This document shows, piece by piece, positions 1 to 8,356 of a stretch of 64,000 nucleotides of DNA. The stretch comes from Luedemannella flava (GTDB taxonomy: Bacteria > Actinomycetota > Actinomycetes > Mycobacteriales > Micromonosporaceae). Under the pieces are notes generated by a model. It saw only the letters and a program-made list of their open reading frames with translations, was not told the origin of the DNA and ran no database searches. The translations under genes were made by a program, and so were the position numbers. Position 1 is the first letter of the stretch. Every line of letters starts with the position of its first letter. The stretch covers positions 65,123 through 129,122 of the forward strand of contig NZ_BAAALT010000034.1 in the NCBI RefSeq assembly GCF_039528515.1. The letters run 5' to 3'.

Positions 1-603
1 GCCCTCGGGCACGTAGTCCAGCAGCGACTGCCCCGTCGACCGGATCACCGCGATGACGTCCGCGCCCGCCCGGGCGGCCGCCTGCGCCTGCGGGATGTCC
101 TCGTAGATGTCGCCGGTCGCCACGATCAGGTAGATCCACGGCCGCCGGGGCGGGTCGCCGAGGCGCCTGACCAGCCGCTCGCGCTCCGCGCGGCGGCGGT
201 CGATGCGCCGGATGCCCGCGCTGGTCGCCCGCCGCGCGGCCCGCGGCGCCCGCCTCTCCCCGACACCCTCGGGTACGACGAACCGCACGGACCCGGCGGC
301 CGCCTTCTGCGCCAGCAGCGTCACGTCGTCGAGGCCCTCGGTCGCGAGCGCGTGCCACACCGGCAGGGCCACCCCGTGTCCGAGCCCCACGTCGGCGCGC
401 ACCGCGTCGACCAGGCGGTTCACCCAGGGGATCCCGTCCGGGTCGGCGCCCGTGACGCCGGCCAGGCGCAGCACGGCCCGCTCCACGGCCACGGTCGTGT
501 GGCTGCGCGCGAGGTCCACGACCGGTCGCCCCGCACGCTCGGCCAAGGCGCGCGCCCGGGTGACGAGCCGCGGGTCGAGGTCGAGCTTGCGCGGGGCGGA
601 CAT
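1..603 (-). CDS. kamD: Lysine 5,6-aminomutase alpha subunit, partial (3' end beyond window)
   Basis: The first 201 codons are present; the gene runs off the left edge. The product begins MSAPRKLDLDPRLVTRAR and contains the stretch VIRSTGQSLLDYVPEG, which matches the TIM-barrel alpha subunit of adenosylcobalamin- and PLP-dependent D-lysine/beta-lysine 5,6-aminomutase. The family reaction moves the terminal amino group of beta-lysine to C5, giving 3,5-diaminohexanoate, the substrate of the neighbouring kdd product. The ATG is at 603-601. Its ribosome binding site AAGGAG overlaps the TAA stop of the upstream amidohydrolase gene, so the two are probably translationally coupled. The small subunit (kamE) would be expected just beyond the left edge. 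The identification rests on remembered family motifs. Confidence 0.87.
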   Translation of the reverse strand, partial: MSAPRKLDLDPRLVTRARALAERAGRPVVDLARSHTTVAVERAVLRLAGVTGADPDGIPWVNRLVDAVRADVGLGHGVALPVWHALATEGLDDVTLLAQKAAAGSVRFVVPEGVGERRAPRAARRATSAGIRRIDRRRAERERLVRRLGDPPRRPWIYLIVATGDIYEDIPQAQAAARAGADVIAVIRSTGQSLLDYVPEG

Positions 604-614
604 ACACGTACTCC

Positions 615-2180
615 TTAAAGGTCGTTCTCGTCGAAGATCGTGACGCCGCGCAGCACGGTGCGCCGGCACGACGGCAGGGTCGGCGTGGGCTCGTCGGGCG
701 TCGCGGCGATCAGGACGGGCAGCCCGTTGGTGCCCGGGGTGGCGTCCCAGACGGCGAACGTCGCCGGGGCGCCGGGCTGCAGGATGCCCTCGTCGTCGAG
801 GTGGGCGGCGCGCCAGCCGCCGCGGGTGTGCGCGGCGAACGCGGCCCGGGCGCTGATCCGCTGCGCGGGGTTGTGGTGGGTCATCGCGGCCCGCACGGTG
901 CCCCACGGGTCCAGCGGCGTGACCGGTGAGTCCGAGCCGAACGCCAGGGCCACGCCGACGCCGGCCATGGCGCCGATCGGGTTGGACGCCAGGGACCGGT
1001 CGACGCCGAGCCGCAGGGCGTACATCTGGTCGTCGCCGCCCCACAGCCGGTCGAACGCCGGCTGCATGCTGGCCACGATCCCGTACTCGACGAATCCCCG
1101 GATCAGGTCCCGGTTCATGATCTCGGCGTGCTCGACGCGGTGCCGGCCGGCGCGCAGCCGGTCGCGGCCCACGATCTTCGCGGCCGCCGTGAAGCCCGCG
1201 ACGACCGTGGCGATGGCGGCGTCGCCGATCGCGTGGAAGCCGCCCTGCGCGTTCTGGCGGGCGCAGTCGACGAGGTGGTCGCGCACCTGCTCGGCGGTCA
1301 CGTAGGCGTGCCCGCAGGCGCCCTCCGACCCGTCGAGGTAGGCCCTGGTGACGTGCGCGGTGCGCGCGCCGAGCGCCCCGTCGGCGTAGAGGTCGCCGCC
1401 CGCGCCGAGCGCGCCCAGCTCGCGGGCCTTCGCGGCACCCATCAGCTCGCCCCAGTACCCGTACACCTCGGGCAGGCCGTTGGCGGCGCCGCCGAGCGAC
1501 AGCACGTGGGTGAAGTCGTCCTCGCTGGACGTGCCCGGGCCGCCGCACTCGTGCACGGCCGCGATCCCGTACGCCGCCGCCGTGCGCAGCGCCACGACCT
1601 GGGCGTCGCGCCGCTGCGCGGTCGTGATCGAACCCATCGCGATGCCGCGCACCACGTGGTGGGCGTCGCGGCGCAGCCAGCCCGAGGCGTCGTACCCCGG
1701 CGCGACGGTGACCTGTGGGGCGGCCGCGAGCAGCGCCGTCGACGCGACCGCCGAGTGGATCGACGCCTGCGACAGGTACACCATCCGGCCGGCGGCGGCC
1801 CGGTCCAGCTCGTCGGCGGTGGGCGGGGCCTTGTCCGCCCACGCGGACTCGTCCCAGCCGTGACCCGCGACAACCGCGTCGGCGGGCAGCGCGGCGCAGT
1901 GCGCCGCGACCGCGTCGAGCACGTCGCGCGCCGAGCGGGCGGCGGACAGGTCCAGGCCGGACAGCGCGATGCCGGTGTCGGTGGCGTGGACGTGCGCGTC
2001 GACGAAAGCGGGCGTGACGAGGCCGCCGTCCAGGTCGACGACGGTGTCGGCGGCGGGCGCGTCGGCGTCCGTACCCAGCCAGGTGATCTCACCGTCGGCG
2101 ACGAGCAGGGCGGTGGCCCTGGGGTAGGCGGGGCTGTAGACGCGACCGTTCCGGTAGAGGGTGCGTGCCTGAGGGGTCAT
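615..2180 (-). CDS. YtcJ-like amidohydrolase inside the lysine aminomutase operon
   Basis: A 521-residue amidohydrolase-3 (YtcJ-like) protein of usual length. The metal-binding HxH is at H63/H65 (FVDAHVHATD), followed by the family signatures HAIGDAAI, RVEHAE and GSDSPVTPLDPWG. It has no signal peptide, so it is probably cytoplasmic. It starts with ATG after a strong GGGAGGTGAC site, lies 74 bp downstream of kdd and 11 bp upstream of kamD, and all three share a strand. Members of this family hydrolyse amide, formamide or cyclic amide bonds, but the substrate cannot be read from sequence. The position suggests a substrate from lysine or diaminohexanoate metabolism, such as an N-acylated or lactamised intermediate. 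That is inference; no such step is part of the classical lysine fermentation pathway. Confidence 0.85.
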   Translation of the reverse strand: MTPQARTLYRNGRVYSPAYPRATALLVADGEITWLGTDADAPAADTVVDLDGGLVTPAFVDAHVHATDTGIALSGLDLSAARSARDVLDAVAAHCAALPADAVVAGHGWDESAWADKAPPTADELDRAAAGRMVYLSQASIHSAVASTALLAAAPQVTVAPGYDASGWLRRDAHHVVRGIAMGSITTAQRRDAQVVALRTAAAYGIAAVHECGGPGTSSEDDFTHVLSLGGAANGLPEVYGYWGELMGAAKARELGALGAGGDLYADGALGARTAHVTRAYLDGSEGACGHAYVTAEQVRDHLVDCARQNAQGGFHAIGDAAIATVVAGFTAAAKIVGRDRLRAGRHRVEHAEIMNRDLIRGFVEYGIVASMQPAFDRLWGGDDQMYALRLGVDRSLASNPIGAMAGVGVALAFGSDSPVTPLDPWGTVRAAMTHHNPAQRISARAAFAAHTRGGWRAAHLDDEGILQPGAPATFAVWDATPGTNGLPVLIAATPDEPTPTLPSCRRTVLRGVTIFDENDL

Positions 2181-2254
2181 GCCGTCACCTCCCTACGGTC
2201 GGCGTCGGCATTACTACTGAGCTGATGATGTCCTCGCTTCGCTCGGTCATGGCG

Positions 2255-3316
2255 TCATCCTGCCGCCTCCGCCGCGAGCCGGGCAGTGAAGAGCGCGCGA
2301 ATGCCGGGTTCGTCACGCAGCAGGGTCAGCGCCAGGTCGGCGTGCCCCGGCACGTACCCGTTGCCGATGAGCATCGTCACGTCGGCCGCGAGGCCCTCGG
2401 CGCCCAGCGCGGCCGCCGGGAAGCTCGTCGCCATGCTGAAGAAGATGACCGTCCCGCCGTTGCTGGTGGCCAGGATCGCGCCGTGCTCGCACCCGGGCAC
2501 GTCCACGCACACCACGGTCACGTCGGCGGGCCGTCCGAGGTGCCGCGTGACGGCGTGGGCCAGGGCCACCGGGTCGCGGGCGTCGGCCAACGCGACCTCG
2601 TCGGCCACCTTGGCCGCCGTCAGGCGGTCGCGCTCCGCGGTCGTCGGAACCACCCCGAGGGTACGGGCGGCGCCCGCGCGGCGCGCCGCGGCGAGCGCGA
2701 GCGACCCGGACTTGCCGGCGCCCCCGATGACCGCGACGGTAACGTCGTCGCCCCGGTCGCGGTGCTGCGCGACGACCCGGGTGGTGAGCGCGGGCGCGCC
2801 GCACACGTCGAGGACGGCCAGGGTCAGCTCGGACGACATGTCCTCGGGCAGGACGGCCGCGATCGACCGGGCGAACAGGATCGCGTGCCCTTCCGCCGGC
2901 ACCTGCTCGGAGCGGCCGTCCCAGCGCGCGAGCTCGTCGGTGACCGCCAGGGGCGTGAGGGTGAGCGAGACGAGGGTGGCGACCCGGTCGCCGACCTTGA
3001 GGCCCAGCGGCGAGCGCGGGCCGACCTCGTCGACGGTGCCGATGAGCATGCCGCCCGACCCGGTGACCGGATTGTGCATCTTTCCGCGGTTCTTGACGAT
3101 GTCGAGAACCGCGGCGCGGATCGCCTCGCCGTCGCCGCCGTGGGCGGTGTGCAGCTGGCGGTAGCTGGCCGCGTCGAGGTTGAGCCGCTCGACGCGCACA
3201 CGCGCCTCGTCGTCGGCGATCTCCGGCGCGTTGTCCAGGCTCAGCGCCGCCTGCGGAAGCACCCCGTGCGGCGCGAGGACGCGGTGCAGGCCCACCGGAG
3301 ACGACGCCGTACCCAT
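2255..3316 (-). CDS. kdd: L-erythro-3,5-diaminohexanoate dehydrogenase
   Basis: A 353-residue protein close to the usual Kdd length. The family enzyme oxidatively deaminates L-erythro-3,5-diaminohexanoate to 5-amino-3-oxohexanoate with NAD(P)+. The N-terminal half carries MHNPVTGSGGMLIGTVDEVG, and the nucleotide-binding fold shows VAVIGGAGKSGSLALAAARRAG. The chosen start is ATG 3316-3314, preceded at about 10 nt by AAGGGAG; the frame stays open further upstream into the promoter region, but those starts have no ribosome binding site and would read through the dyads. It is the first gene of the - strand operon kdd-amidohydrolase-kamD and is divergent from kamA. Together these encode three consecutive steps on the beta-lysine route. 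Confidence 0.85.
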   Translation of the reverse strand: MGTASSPVGLHRVLAPHGVLPQAALSLDNAPEIADDEARVRVERLNLDAASYRQLHTAHGGDGEAIRAAVLDIVKNRGKMHNPVTGSGGMLIGTVDEVGPRSPLGLKVGDRVATLVSLTLTPLAVTDELARWDGRSEQVPAEGHAILFARSIAAVLPEDMSSELTLAVLDVCGAPALTTRVVAQHRDRGDDVTVAVIGGAGKSGSLALAAARRAGAARTLGVVPTTAERDRLTAAKVADEVALADARDPVALAHAVTRHLGRPADVTVVCVDVPGCEHGAILATSNGGTVIFFSMATSFPAAALGAEGLAADVTMLIGNGYVPGHADLALTLLRDEPGIRALFTARLAAEAAG

Positions 3317-3359
3317 GATCTGCACGCTCCCTTGCGTTAGACCCCATCTACAGGAAATT

Positions 3360-3402
3360 ATTCGGCAGAGTAGTGACTTGGCCGAAGAATCTCTACTACT
3401 CT
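3360..3402. promoter_or_regulatory. Two interleaved inverted repeats in the kdd/kamA divergent promoter region
   Basis: TTCGGC (3361-3366) is complementary to GCCGAA (3381-3386), and AGAGTAGT (3367-3374) is complementary to ACTACTCT (3395-3402). The arms alternate (A B A' B'), so both hairpins cannot form fully at once. The block lies in the 122-bp gap between the two start codons and is AT-richer than its surroundings. The most likely role is a shared operator for a regulator of lysine catabolism, with two overlapping sites or two bound dimers. No regulator gene is next to it in the window. Confidence 0.55.
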
Positions 3403-3438
3403 CGCCCGAGTCATGGTCATCGCGCAAGGAGGCAGACG

Positions 3439-4779
3439 GTGAGCGAGCCTTACGAGTACCGGCGGCGGGAGCTCGTCGAGCCCGACTGGACCCGGTTTCC
3501 CGGCTGGCGCGACGTGACCGTGGCCGAGTGGGCGTCCGCCCAGTGGCAGCGGTCGCACTGCGTGAAGAACATCGCGCAGCTCAGGGCCGTACTCGGGGAT
3601 CTTGTCTCGGAGGTCTTCTACGCGGACCTGGCGGCGGACCAGGAGCGGTTCGCCACGATGTCGATGCTCGTGCCCCCGCAGATGATCAATACGATGGTGC
3701 CGGAGGGCGCGGCCGACTGGACGGCGGCGCTCTACGCCGACCCGGTGCGCCGCTACATGATCCCCGTCGCGTCGGACCGGCGCGTGGACTGGCCGTCGCA
3801 CCCGCACGCCTCGCGCGACTCGCTGCACGAGCACGACATGTGGGTGGCCGAGGGCCTCACCCACCGCTACCCCACCAAGGTGCTCGCCGAGCTGCTGTCG
3901 ACGTGCCCGCAGTACTGCGGGCACTGCACCCGTATGGACCTCGTCGGCAACTCCACGCCCGTGGTGGACAAGCTCAAGCTGTCGTTGAAGCCGGCCGACC
4001 GCTACTCCGGGATGCTCGCCTACCTGGCCGCGCACCCCGAGGTGCGCGACGTCGTCGTCTCGGGCGGCGACGTGGCCAACGTGCCGTGGCGCAACCTGGA
4101 GGCCTTCCTCAACCGGCTGCTCGACCTCGACTCGGTGCGCGACATCCGGCTCGCCACCAAGGCACTTGCCGCGCTGCCGCAGCACTGGCTCGCCCCGGAC
4201 GTCGTCGACGGCCTCGGCCGGGTCGCCGCACGGGCCCGCGCGCGGGGCGTCAACCTGGCGATCCACACGCACGTCAACCACGCGCAGTCCGTGACGCCGC
4301 TGGTCGCGCGCGCGGCGCGGGTCGCGCTGGACGCCGGGGTGCGCGACGTGCGCAACCAGGGCGTGCTCATGCGGGGCGTCAACGACTCCGTCGAGTCGCT
4401 GCTGGACCTGTGCTTCGCGTTGCACGGCGAGGCCGGGATCCTGCCGTACTACTTCTACATGTGCGACATGATCCCCAACGCCGAGCACTGGCGGGTGGCG
4501 CTGTGGCAGGCCCAGCAGCTGCAGCACGACATCATGGGCTTCCTGCCCGGCTACGCCACGCCGCGGATCGTGTGCGACGTGCCGTTCGTCGGCAAGCGCT
4601 GGGTCCACATGGCCGCCGAGTACGACCGTGACCTGGGCATCTCCTGGTGGAACAAGGGCTACCGCACCCGCTTCGAGGAGACCAACGGCATCGCCGAGGG
4701 CCGGCAGTACTCGTACTACGACCCGATCGACACCCTTCCCGAGGTCGGCCGGAAGTTCTGGAGCAGGCAGTCCGACTGA
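3439..4779 (+). CDS. kamA: Lysine 2,3-aminomutase (radical SAM)
   Basis: A 446-residue radical SAM protein with the cluster motif CPQYCGHC (C156, C160, C163; Cx3Cx2C). It also has the family features TKVLAELLSTCPQYC near the cluster and INPHVNH-like IHTHVNHAQS further on. The family enzyme uses a 4Fe-4S cluster, S-adenosylmethionine and PLP to interconvert L-lysine and L-beta-lysine. The GTG start at 3439 has AAGGAGG six bases upstream; the longer open frame has no such site. It is divergent from kdd-amidohydrolase-kamD, whose products would process beta-lysine further. A beta-lysine made only as a secondary-metabolite or osmolyte precursor is an alternative, but the kdd and kamD neighbours favour catabolism. 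Confidence 0.9.
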   Translation: MSEPYEYRRRELVEPDWTRFPGWRDVTVAEWASAQWQRSHCVKNIAQLRAVLGDLVSEVFYADLAADQERFATMSMLVPPQMINTMVPEGAADWTAALYADPVRRYMIPVASDRRVDWPSHPHASRDSLHEHDMWVAEGLTHRYPTKVLAELLSTCPQYCGHCTRMDLVGNSTPVVDKLKLSLKPADRYSGMLAYLAAHPEVRDVVVSGGDVANVPWRNLEAFLNRLLDLDSVRDIRLATKALAALPQHWLAPDVVDGLGRVAARARARGVNLAIHTHVNHAQSVTPLVARAARVALDAGVRDVRNQGVLMRGVNDSVESLLDLCFALHGEAGILPYYFYMCDMIPNAEHWRVALWQAQQLQHDIMGFLPGYATPRIVCDVPFVGKRWVHMAAEYDRDLGISWWNKGYRTRFEETNGIAEGRQYSYYDPIDTLPEVGRKFWSRQSD

Positions 4780-4791
4780 CCCGCCCGGGTC
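4778..4791 (+). terminator. Possible short hairpin after kamA
   Basis: GACCCG and CGGGTC form a six-pair stem with a 2-nt gap that overlaps the kamA stop codon. There is no T-tract and the loop is too tight as drawn, so it is a weak terminator candidate. Confidence 0.25.
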
Positions 4792-4882
4792 AAGATCTCC
4801 GCAAGACCGGCCGGTAACGTCAGGTCGCGCCACCGACCTCCGATGGGAACGGGCACGTCGCCACGTTGGAGGTCCCCGTCCG

Positions 4883-6874
4883 ATGCGTACCCGCAAGCTG
4901 CTCGTTACGGCGGTCGCCGCTGCCCTGGTGTCGCCGGCGCTGCCGGCCGGTCCGGCCACCGCCGCCGACGCGGCGCCCACCGTGTCGGTGACCGGTCCGG
5001 AGGTCGCGTCGGCGTACGCGTCGTTCACGCTGACCGCCGACGCCCAGGGCTCCGACGGGCTCACGTACGCGTGGACCGGCGACCCGGCGTGCTGGCTCTG
5101 GCCCGCCGACGGGGCCGAGGTCAGCGTCTCCTGTTCCGAGCCGTCGCCGGCGGCGTCGTTCACGGTCACGGTCAGTCAGGTCGACGGGCAGAGCGCCACG
5201 GCGACGGTCACGGTGCGCATCCGCCAGGCCGCCCCGTCGGCGTACTTCTACGGGTCGACGATCGTCCACGCCGGCGAGCCGAGCGTGGTCCAGTCGATGG
5301 TCGGCAACGCGGACCAGCCGACCTACGCGTGGACGGACACGCGCGGTTGGGTAACCGGTGACCGGACCGACGCGAGCGTGACGCTCAATCCGCCCACCGC
5401 GGACGTGGGTCAGACCAGCGACCTGACCCTGACGGTCACCAACGCCGACGGCCAGTCCGCGTCACACACCATGTCCTTCCTCGCCTACGCGCCGTTCCCC
5501 GCGACGATCACCGGTGCGACGAGCACCGTATCGGGCTCGACGGAGGCACTGACCGTCGTCACGGCCCGCGAGAACGTGACCGTGTCCTGGTACGCGGAGT
5601 CCTATGAGTGCACGCTGACCCCGACGACCGACCGCGGCGCCGACCTGTCGTGCCCCGACTCGTTCAGCGGTGACGTAACGGTGCACGCGTACCTCTACGA
5701 CCAGGACACCTACGACTCGAAGACCGTCACCCACACGGTGGCCGTGTCCGCGCCGCTGCGGGTCACCATCGCGGGCGGTGGCCCCGCGACGGCCGGCAAG
5801 GGCGGCGTGACGCTCACCGCCGTGGACGCGTCGAGCACACCGGCCGTCTCGTGGGCGTGGAGCGCCAACCGGAACTGCCTGCCCGGCGCCCGCGACGCGC
5901 GCACGGTCGCGGTCCAGTGTCTCGGCGACGTGACCGGACCGGTGACCGTCACGCTGACCGCCGCCAGCGAGGACGGCCAGCACACCGTCGAGACCACCAC
6001 CGTCGAGGTGGCCGCGCCGACCGTGGCGCCCACGGTGACGCTGACCGGCCCGGCGACCCCGGTGAAGGCGGGCACGCCGACCGGCCTGACCGTCGGCGCG
6101 AACCTGGCCGGCGCCGGTTTCCGGGCCACGGTGACGCTCCAGTCGAGCACCAACGGCACGACCTGGACGCCGGTGGGCGCCGCCGCGACCACCTCGGCAG
6201 CCGGCGCGCTCACCCTGACGGTCACGCCGACCGTCAGCACGAGGTACCGGGTGCTCGTGGCGACCGCAGCCGGGCCGGTGGCGAGCGCCCCGGTGACCGT
6301 CGTGGTGCCCGTGGCGACGCGCACCACGCTCACGGCGACGCCGGGCAACCCGGCGGTCCTGCGGGCACGCGTGGTGGACGCGAAGACCGGCGGGCCGGTC
6401 GCCGGCGCGCGCGTGACGGTGACCGTGAAACGGTACGGCGCGACCCAGTGGACGACGATCGGCACGTACACGACCGACGCGCAGGGCGTGGCCACCGTCC
6501 GGTACAGCACCGACCGGGCCGGTTACTACCAGGCCACGTACGCGGGCAGCGCCGTACTGGCCGGATCATCGGCGACCACCGCGCTCGTCAAGGCGGTGCC
6601 GAAGGCGGCCGTGTCCGCGACCCGGTCCGGGTCGACGGTCACCGTGACGGCCCGGTTGACCGCCGGGTCGGGCGCGGCGGTCGCGGCCACGTCGGTGACG
6701 GTCCAGTACCGCGCGTACGGCTCGAACACGTGGCGCACGGTGAAGACGCTCTCGACGTCGGCGACCGGCAGCGCCGTGGTGAAGCACTCCGCCCGGTCGA
6801 AGACCAGCTACCGGGTCGTGTTCGGTGGATCGACCACCCTGTCGGCCGTGGCCAGCGCCGTCGTCACCCGCTGA
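4883..6874 (+). CDS. Secreted protein with tandem Ig-like/PKD-like domains
   Basis: A 663-residue protein with a clear signal peptide: basic MRTRK, a hydrophobic alanine-rich core, and a likely cleavage after ATAADA near residue 30. The rest is a series of beta-rich Ig- or PKD-like modules rich in Thr, Val and Ala. The last about 200 residues contain two modules of the type 'RTTLTATPGNPAVLRARVV' and 'VSATRSGSTVTVTARLTAG', which are common in actinobacterial secreted proteins. I see no catalytic domain, LPXTG motif or membrane anchor, so a structural or adhesive extracellular role is likely but unproven. The ATG at 4883 has TTGGAGG ten bases upstream; the longer open frame would overlap kamA and is not used. 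Confidence 0.75.
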   Translation: MRTRKLLVTAVAAALVSPALPAGPATAADAAPTVSVTGPEVASAYASFTLTADAQGSDGLTYAWTGDPACWLWPADGAEVSVSCSEPSPAASFTVTVSQVDGQSATATVTVRIRQAAPSAYFYGSTIVHAGEPSVVQSMVGNADQPTYAWTDTRGWVTGDRTDASVTLNPPTADVGQTSDLTLTVTNADGQSASHTMSFLAYAPFPATITGATSTVSGSTEALTVVTARENVTVSWYAESYECTLTPTTDRGADLSCPDSFSGDVTVHAYLYDQDTYDSKTVTHTVAVSAPLRVTIAGGGPATAGKGGVTLTAVDASSTPAVSWAWSANRNCLPGARDARTVAVQCLGDVTGPVTVTLTAASEDGQHTVETTTVEVAAPTVAPTVTLTGPATPVKAGTPTGLTVGANLAGAGFRATVTLQSSTNGTTWTPVGAAATTSAAGALTLTVTPTVSTRYRVLVATAAGPVASAPVTVVVPVATRTTLTATPGNPAVLRARVVDAKTGGPVAGARVTVTVKRYGATQWTTIGTYTTDAQGVATVRYSTDRAGYYQATYAGSAVLAGSSATTALVKAVPKAAVSATRSGSTVTVTARLTAGSGAAVAATSVTVQYRAYGSNTWRTVKTLSTSATGSAVVKHSARSKTSYRVVFGGSTTLSAVASAVVTR

Positions 6875-6912
6875 CCGGGCGCCGTTCCCGGCGTTTTCGC
6901 AGCGGGACCGGC

Positions 6913-6918
6913 TACCGT
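6913..6918 (+). promoter_or_regulatory. Leaderless -10 box (TACCGT) of the 6925 gene
   Basis: TACCGT ends six bases before the GTG start, the spacing at which transcription would begin on the start codon. There is no Shine-Dalgarno sequence. Confidence 0.5.
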
Positions 6919-6924
6919 TGGGGC

Positions 6925-7422
6925 GTGCACGAGAACGAGGCCCGGCGGGTGGTGGACGCGCTGCGGCACCGCGGCGTGCCCGCGCACGTGGAGCGCGCGT
7001 CGGTGGCGCGGTTCGGGGTGCGCGTCATGCTGCCCGACGGGCGGCAGGCCATCTGGGACACCGACGGGACGGCGGGCCTTGAGGCGCAGGTCATGCGCAA
7101 CGGCGTCCTCGTCGGGTTCGTGCCGATGATCGAGGGATCGGACCACTTCACCGAGGAGCAGGTGATCGACGCGATCGCCCGCGCCGATTACGACCGGCCG
7201 ATCGGCCGGCTGCGCAGCACCGCGCCGCCGCCGGCCGCCCCGCTGCCCCAGGAGGGTGGCTTCTTCCGCCGGTTCCTCGGCGGGTTCCGGGAACACCGAC
7301 CGGCCCACCCGGTCGTCGCCGGGTGGGCCGCGCTCGGTTCTACCTGCGGACCCCGGGGATGCGGTCCACCGCCTCGCGGATGGTGGTGCCCAGATCGGCC
7401 TGCACCCAGGAGCGGGTGGTGA
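6925..7422 (+). CDS. Conserved hypothetical protein with apparent stop loss
   Basis: A 165-codon open frame. The first about 124 residues look like a small soluble actinobacterial protein (HENEARRVVDALRHRGVPAH, then a two-strand segment WDTDGTAGLEAQVMRNGVLV). I do not recognise a functional family. The GTG start at 6925 is supported by a TACCGT box at 6913-6918, six bases upstream, as expected for a leaderless message. After REH the frame reads CGA at 7297-7299, where a single base change would give TGA. It then passes through a perfect 12-bp terminator hairpin and 83 bp into the convergent membrane-protein gene, adding a low-complexity Gly/Pro/Trp/Arg tail. I infer that the ancestral gene ended at 7299. 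Confidence 0.6.
   Translation: MHENEARRVVDALRHRGVPAHVERASVARFGVRVMLPDGRQAIWDTDGTAGLEAQVMRNGVLVGFVPMIEGSDHFTEEQVIDAIARADYDRPIGRLRSTAPPPAAPLPQEGGFFRRFLGGFREHRPAHPVVAGWAALGSTCGPRGCGPPPRGWWCPDRPAPRSGW
7301..7330. terminator. Bidirectional terminator hairpin inside the 3' end of the 6925 frame
   Basis: A perfect 12-bp stem (7301-7312 with 7319-7330) closes a 6-nt loop TCGTCG. It sits nine bases past the TAG of the convergent membrane-protein gene and directly after the presumed ancestral stop position of the 6925 gene. There is no U-tract, as is usual in this GC range. Confidence 0.7.
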
Positions 7423-8356
7423 ACCCGCGGACCAGCTCCACGACGATCTGCACGATGCTCATGGCGGCGACGATGATCACGCCGAGTCGCACCCATTCCC
7501 ACACGTCCGCCCGCCAGTCCGCCGCGGTGACGAACGCCGGGTTGAGCAGGTGGTTGCTGGCGGCCACCCAGACCATCACGACTGCGGCCGCGAGGTTGAC
7601 CGCCGCGCCGGCGACGGCGACGGGCGCGCTCCACCGCGTGTACATCTTCACGTAGTTGAAGCTGAGCCCGGCCAGGGCGAGGAAGACGAACCCGTACACG
7701 ACGCCCGTGTCCCACAGCCAGGGCGACAGGATCCCGATCGGGTCACCCGCCGCGTCGGTTTTGATCCGGAGTACGGGCGAGACGAGCACGAACGCCGCGA
7801 ACAGCGCGAGCGCCACCGTCTCGGCGATCAGGTCGGCGTAGCGGCGCCGGCGGCTCGGCGGCTCCGGCAGCTGGTCCAGCGTCCACTCGCGGAGCACCGG
7901 CACGCGCACGTCCGGCAGCCGTTCGAGGACCGCGAACAGCAGTGTGGTCCAGAAGGCCACGTTCACGGCCGTGGTGATCGCGGCGCCGATGACGTCGCCG
8001 ATGATCTCGCCGATGCCGGCGCCGTCGAAGGCCTGCACGACGCCGACGACCGTCGCGACGATCGGCACGACGATGGCGATCAGCGCGATCAGCAGCCGGG
8101 TGTACGGCAGGTAGAGCGCGGGGCCGATGAGGTGCAGCGGACGGTCGGAGTACCCGGCGGCGAGGCGGGCCGGGTCGCCCAGGCCGGTGAGCACCGCGCG
8201 CTCGGCGTCGGCCGGGTCCTCGCCGCCGTCGACCCGGGCCTCGACGGCGTCCTCGATGGAGGCGCGCAACTCGCGCTCGATGTCGGCGCGCTGGCGCTCG
8301 GGCAGGCGGCGCAGGGTGGCGTCCACGTACCGGTCGGTGAGGGTGGGGGTGGTCAT
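7340..8356 (-). CDS. Permease-prefix-domain membrane protein, PadR partner
   Basis: A 338-residue protein. The N-terminal about 75 residues (DRYVDATLRRLPERQRADIERELRASI) resemble the cytoplasmic HAAS/permease-prefix domain that often accompanies PadR regulators. Six or so hydrophobic membrane segments follow from about residue 85 to 320. Its ATG overlaps the padR stop as ATGA, so the pair form an operon. By analogy with other PadR-HAAS pairs it probably senses or responds to envelope stress, but no ligand or activity can be read from the sequence. It ends in TAG at 7340, just before a strong hairpin. Confidence 0.7.
   Translation of the reverse strand: MTTPTLTDRYVDATLRRLPERQRADIERELRASIEDAVEARVDGGEDPADAERAVLTGLGDPARLAAGYSDRPLHLIGPALYLPYTRLLIALIAIVVPIVATVVGVVQAFDGAGIGEIIGDVIGAAITTAVNVAFWTTLLFAVLERLPDVRVPVLREWTLDQLPEPPSRRRRYADLIAETVALALFAAFVLVSPVLRIKTDAAGDPIGILSPWLWDTGVVYGFVFLALAGLSFNYVKMYTRWSAPVAVAGAAVNLAAAVVMVWVAASNHLLNPAFVTAADWRADVWEWVRLGVIIVAAMSIVQIVVELVRGFTTRSWVQADLGTTIREAVDRIPGVRR

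Noticed and set aside
3358..5169. 603-residue - strand open frame opposite kamA
   Set aside because: It lies antisense to a clear radical SAM gene and has a repetitive Val/Gly/Arg composition with no motifs.
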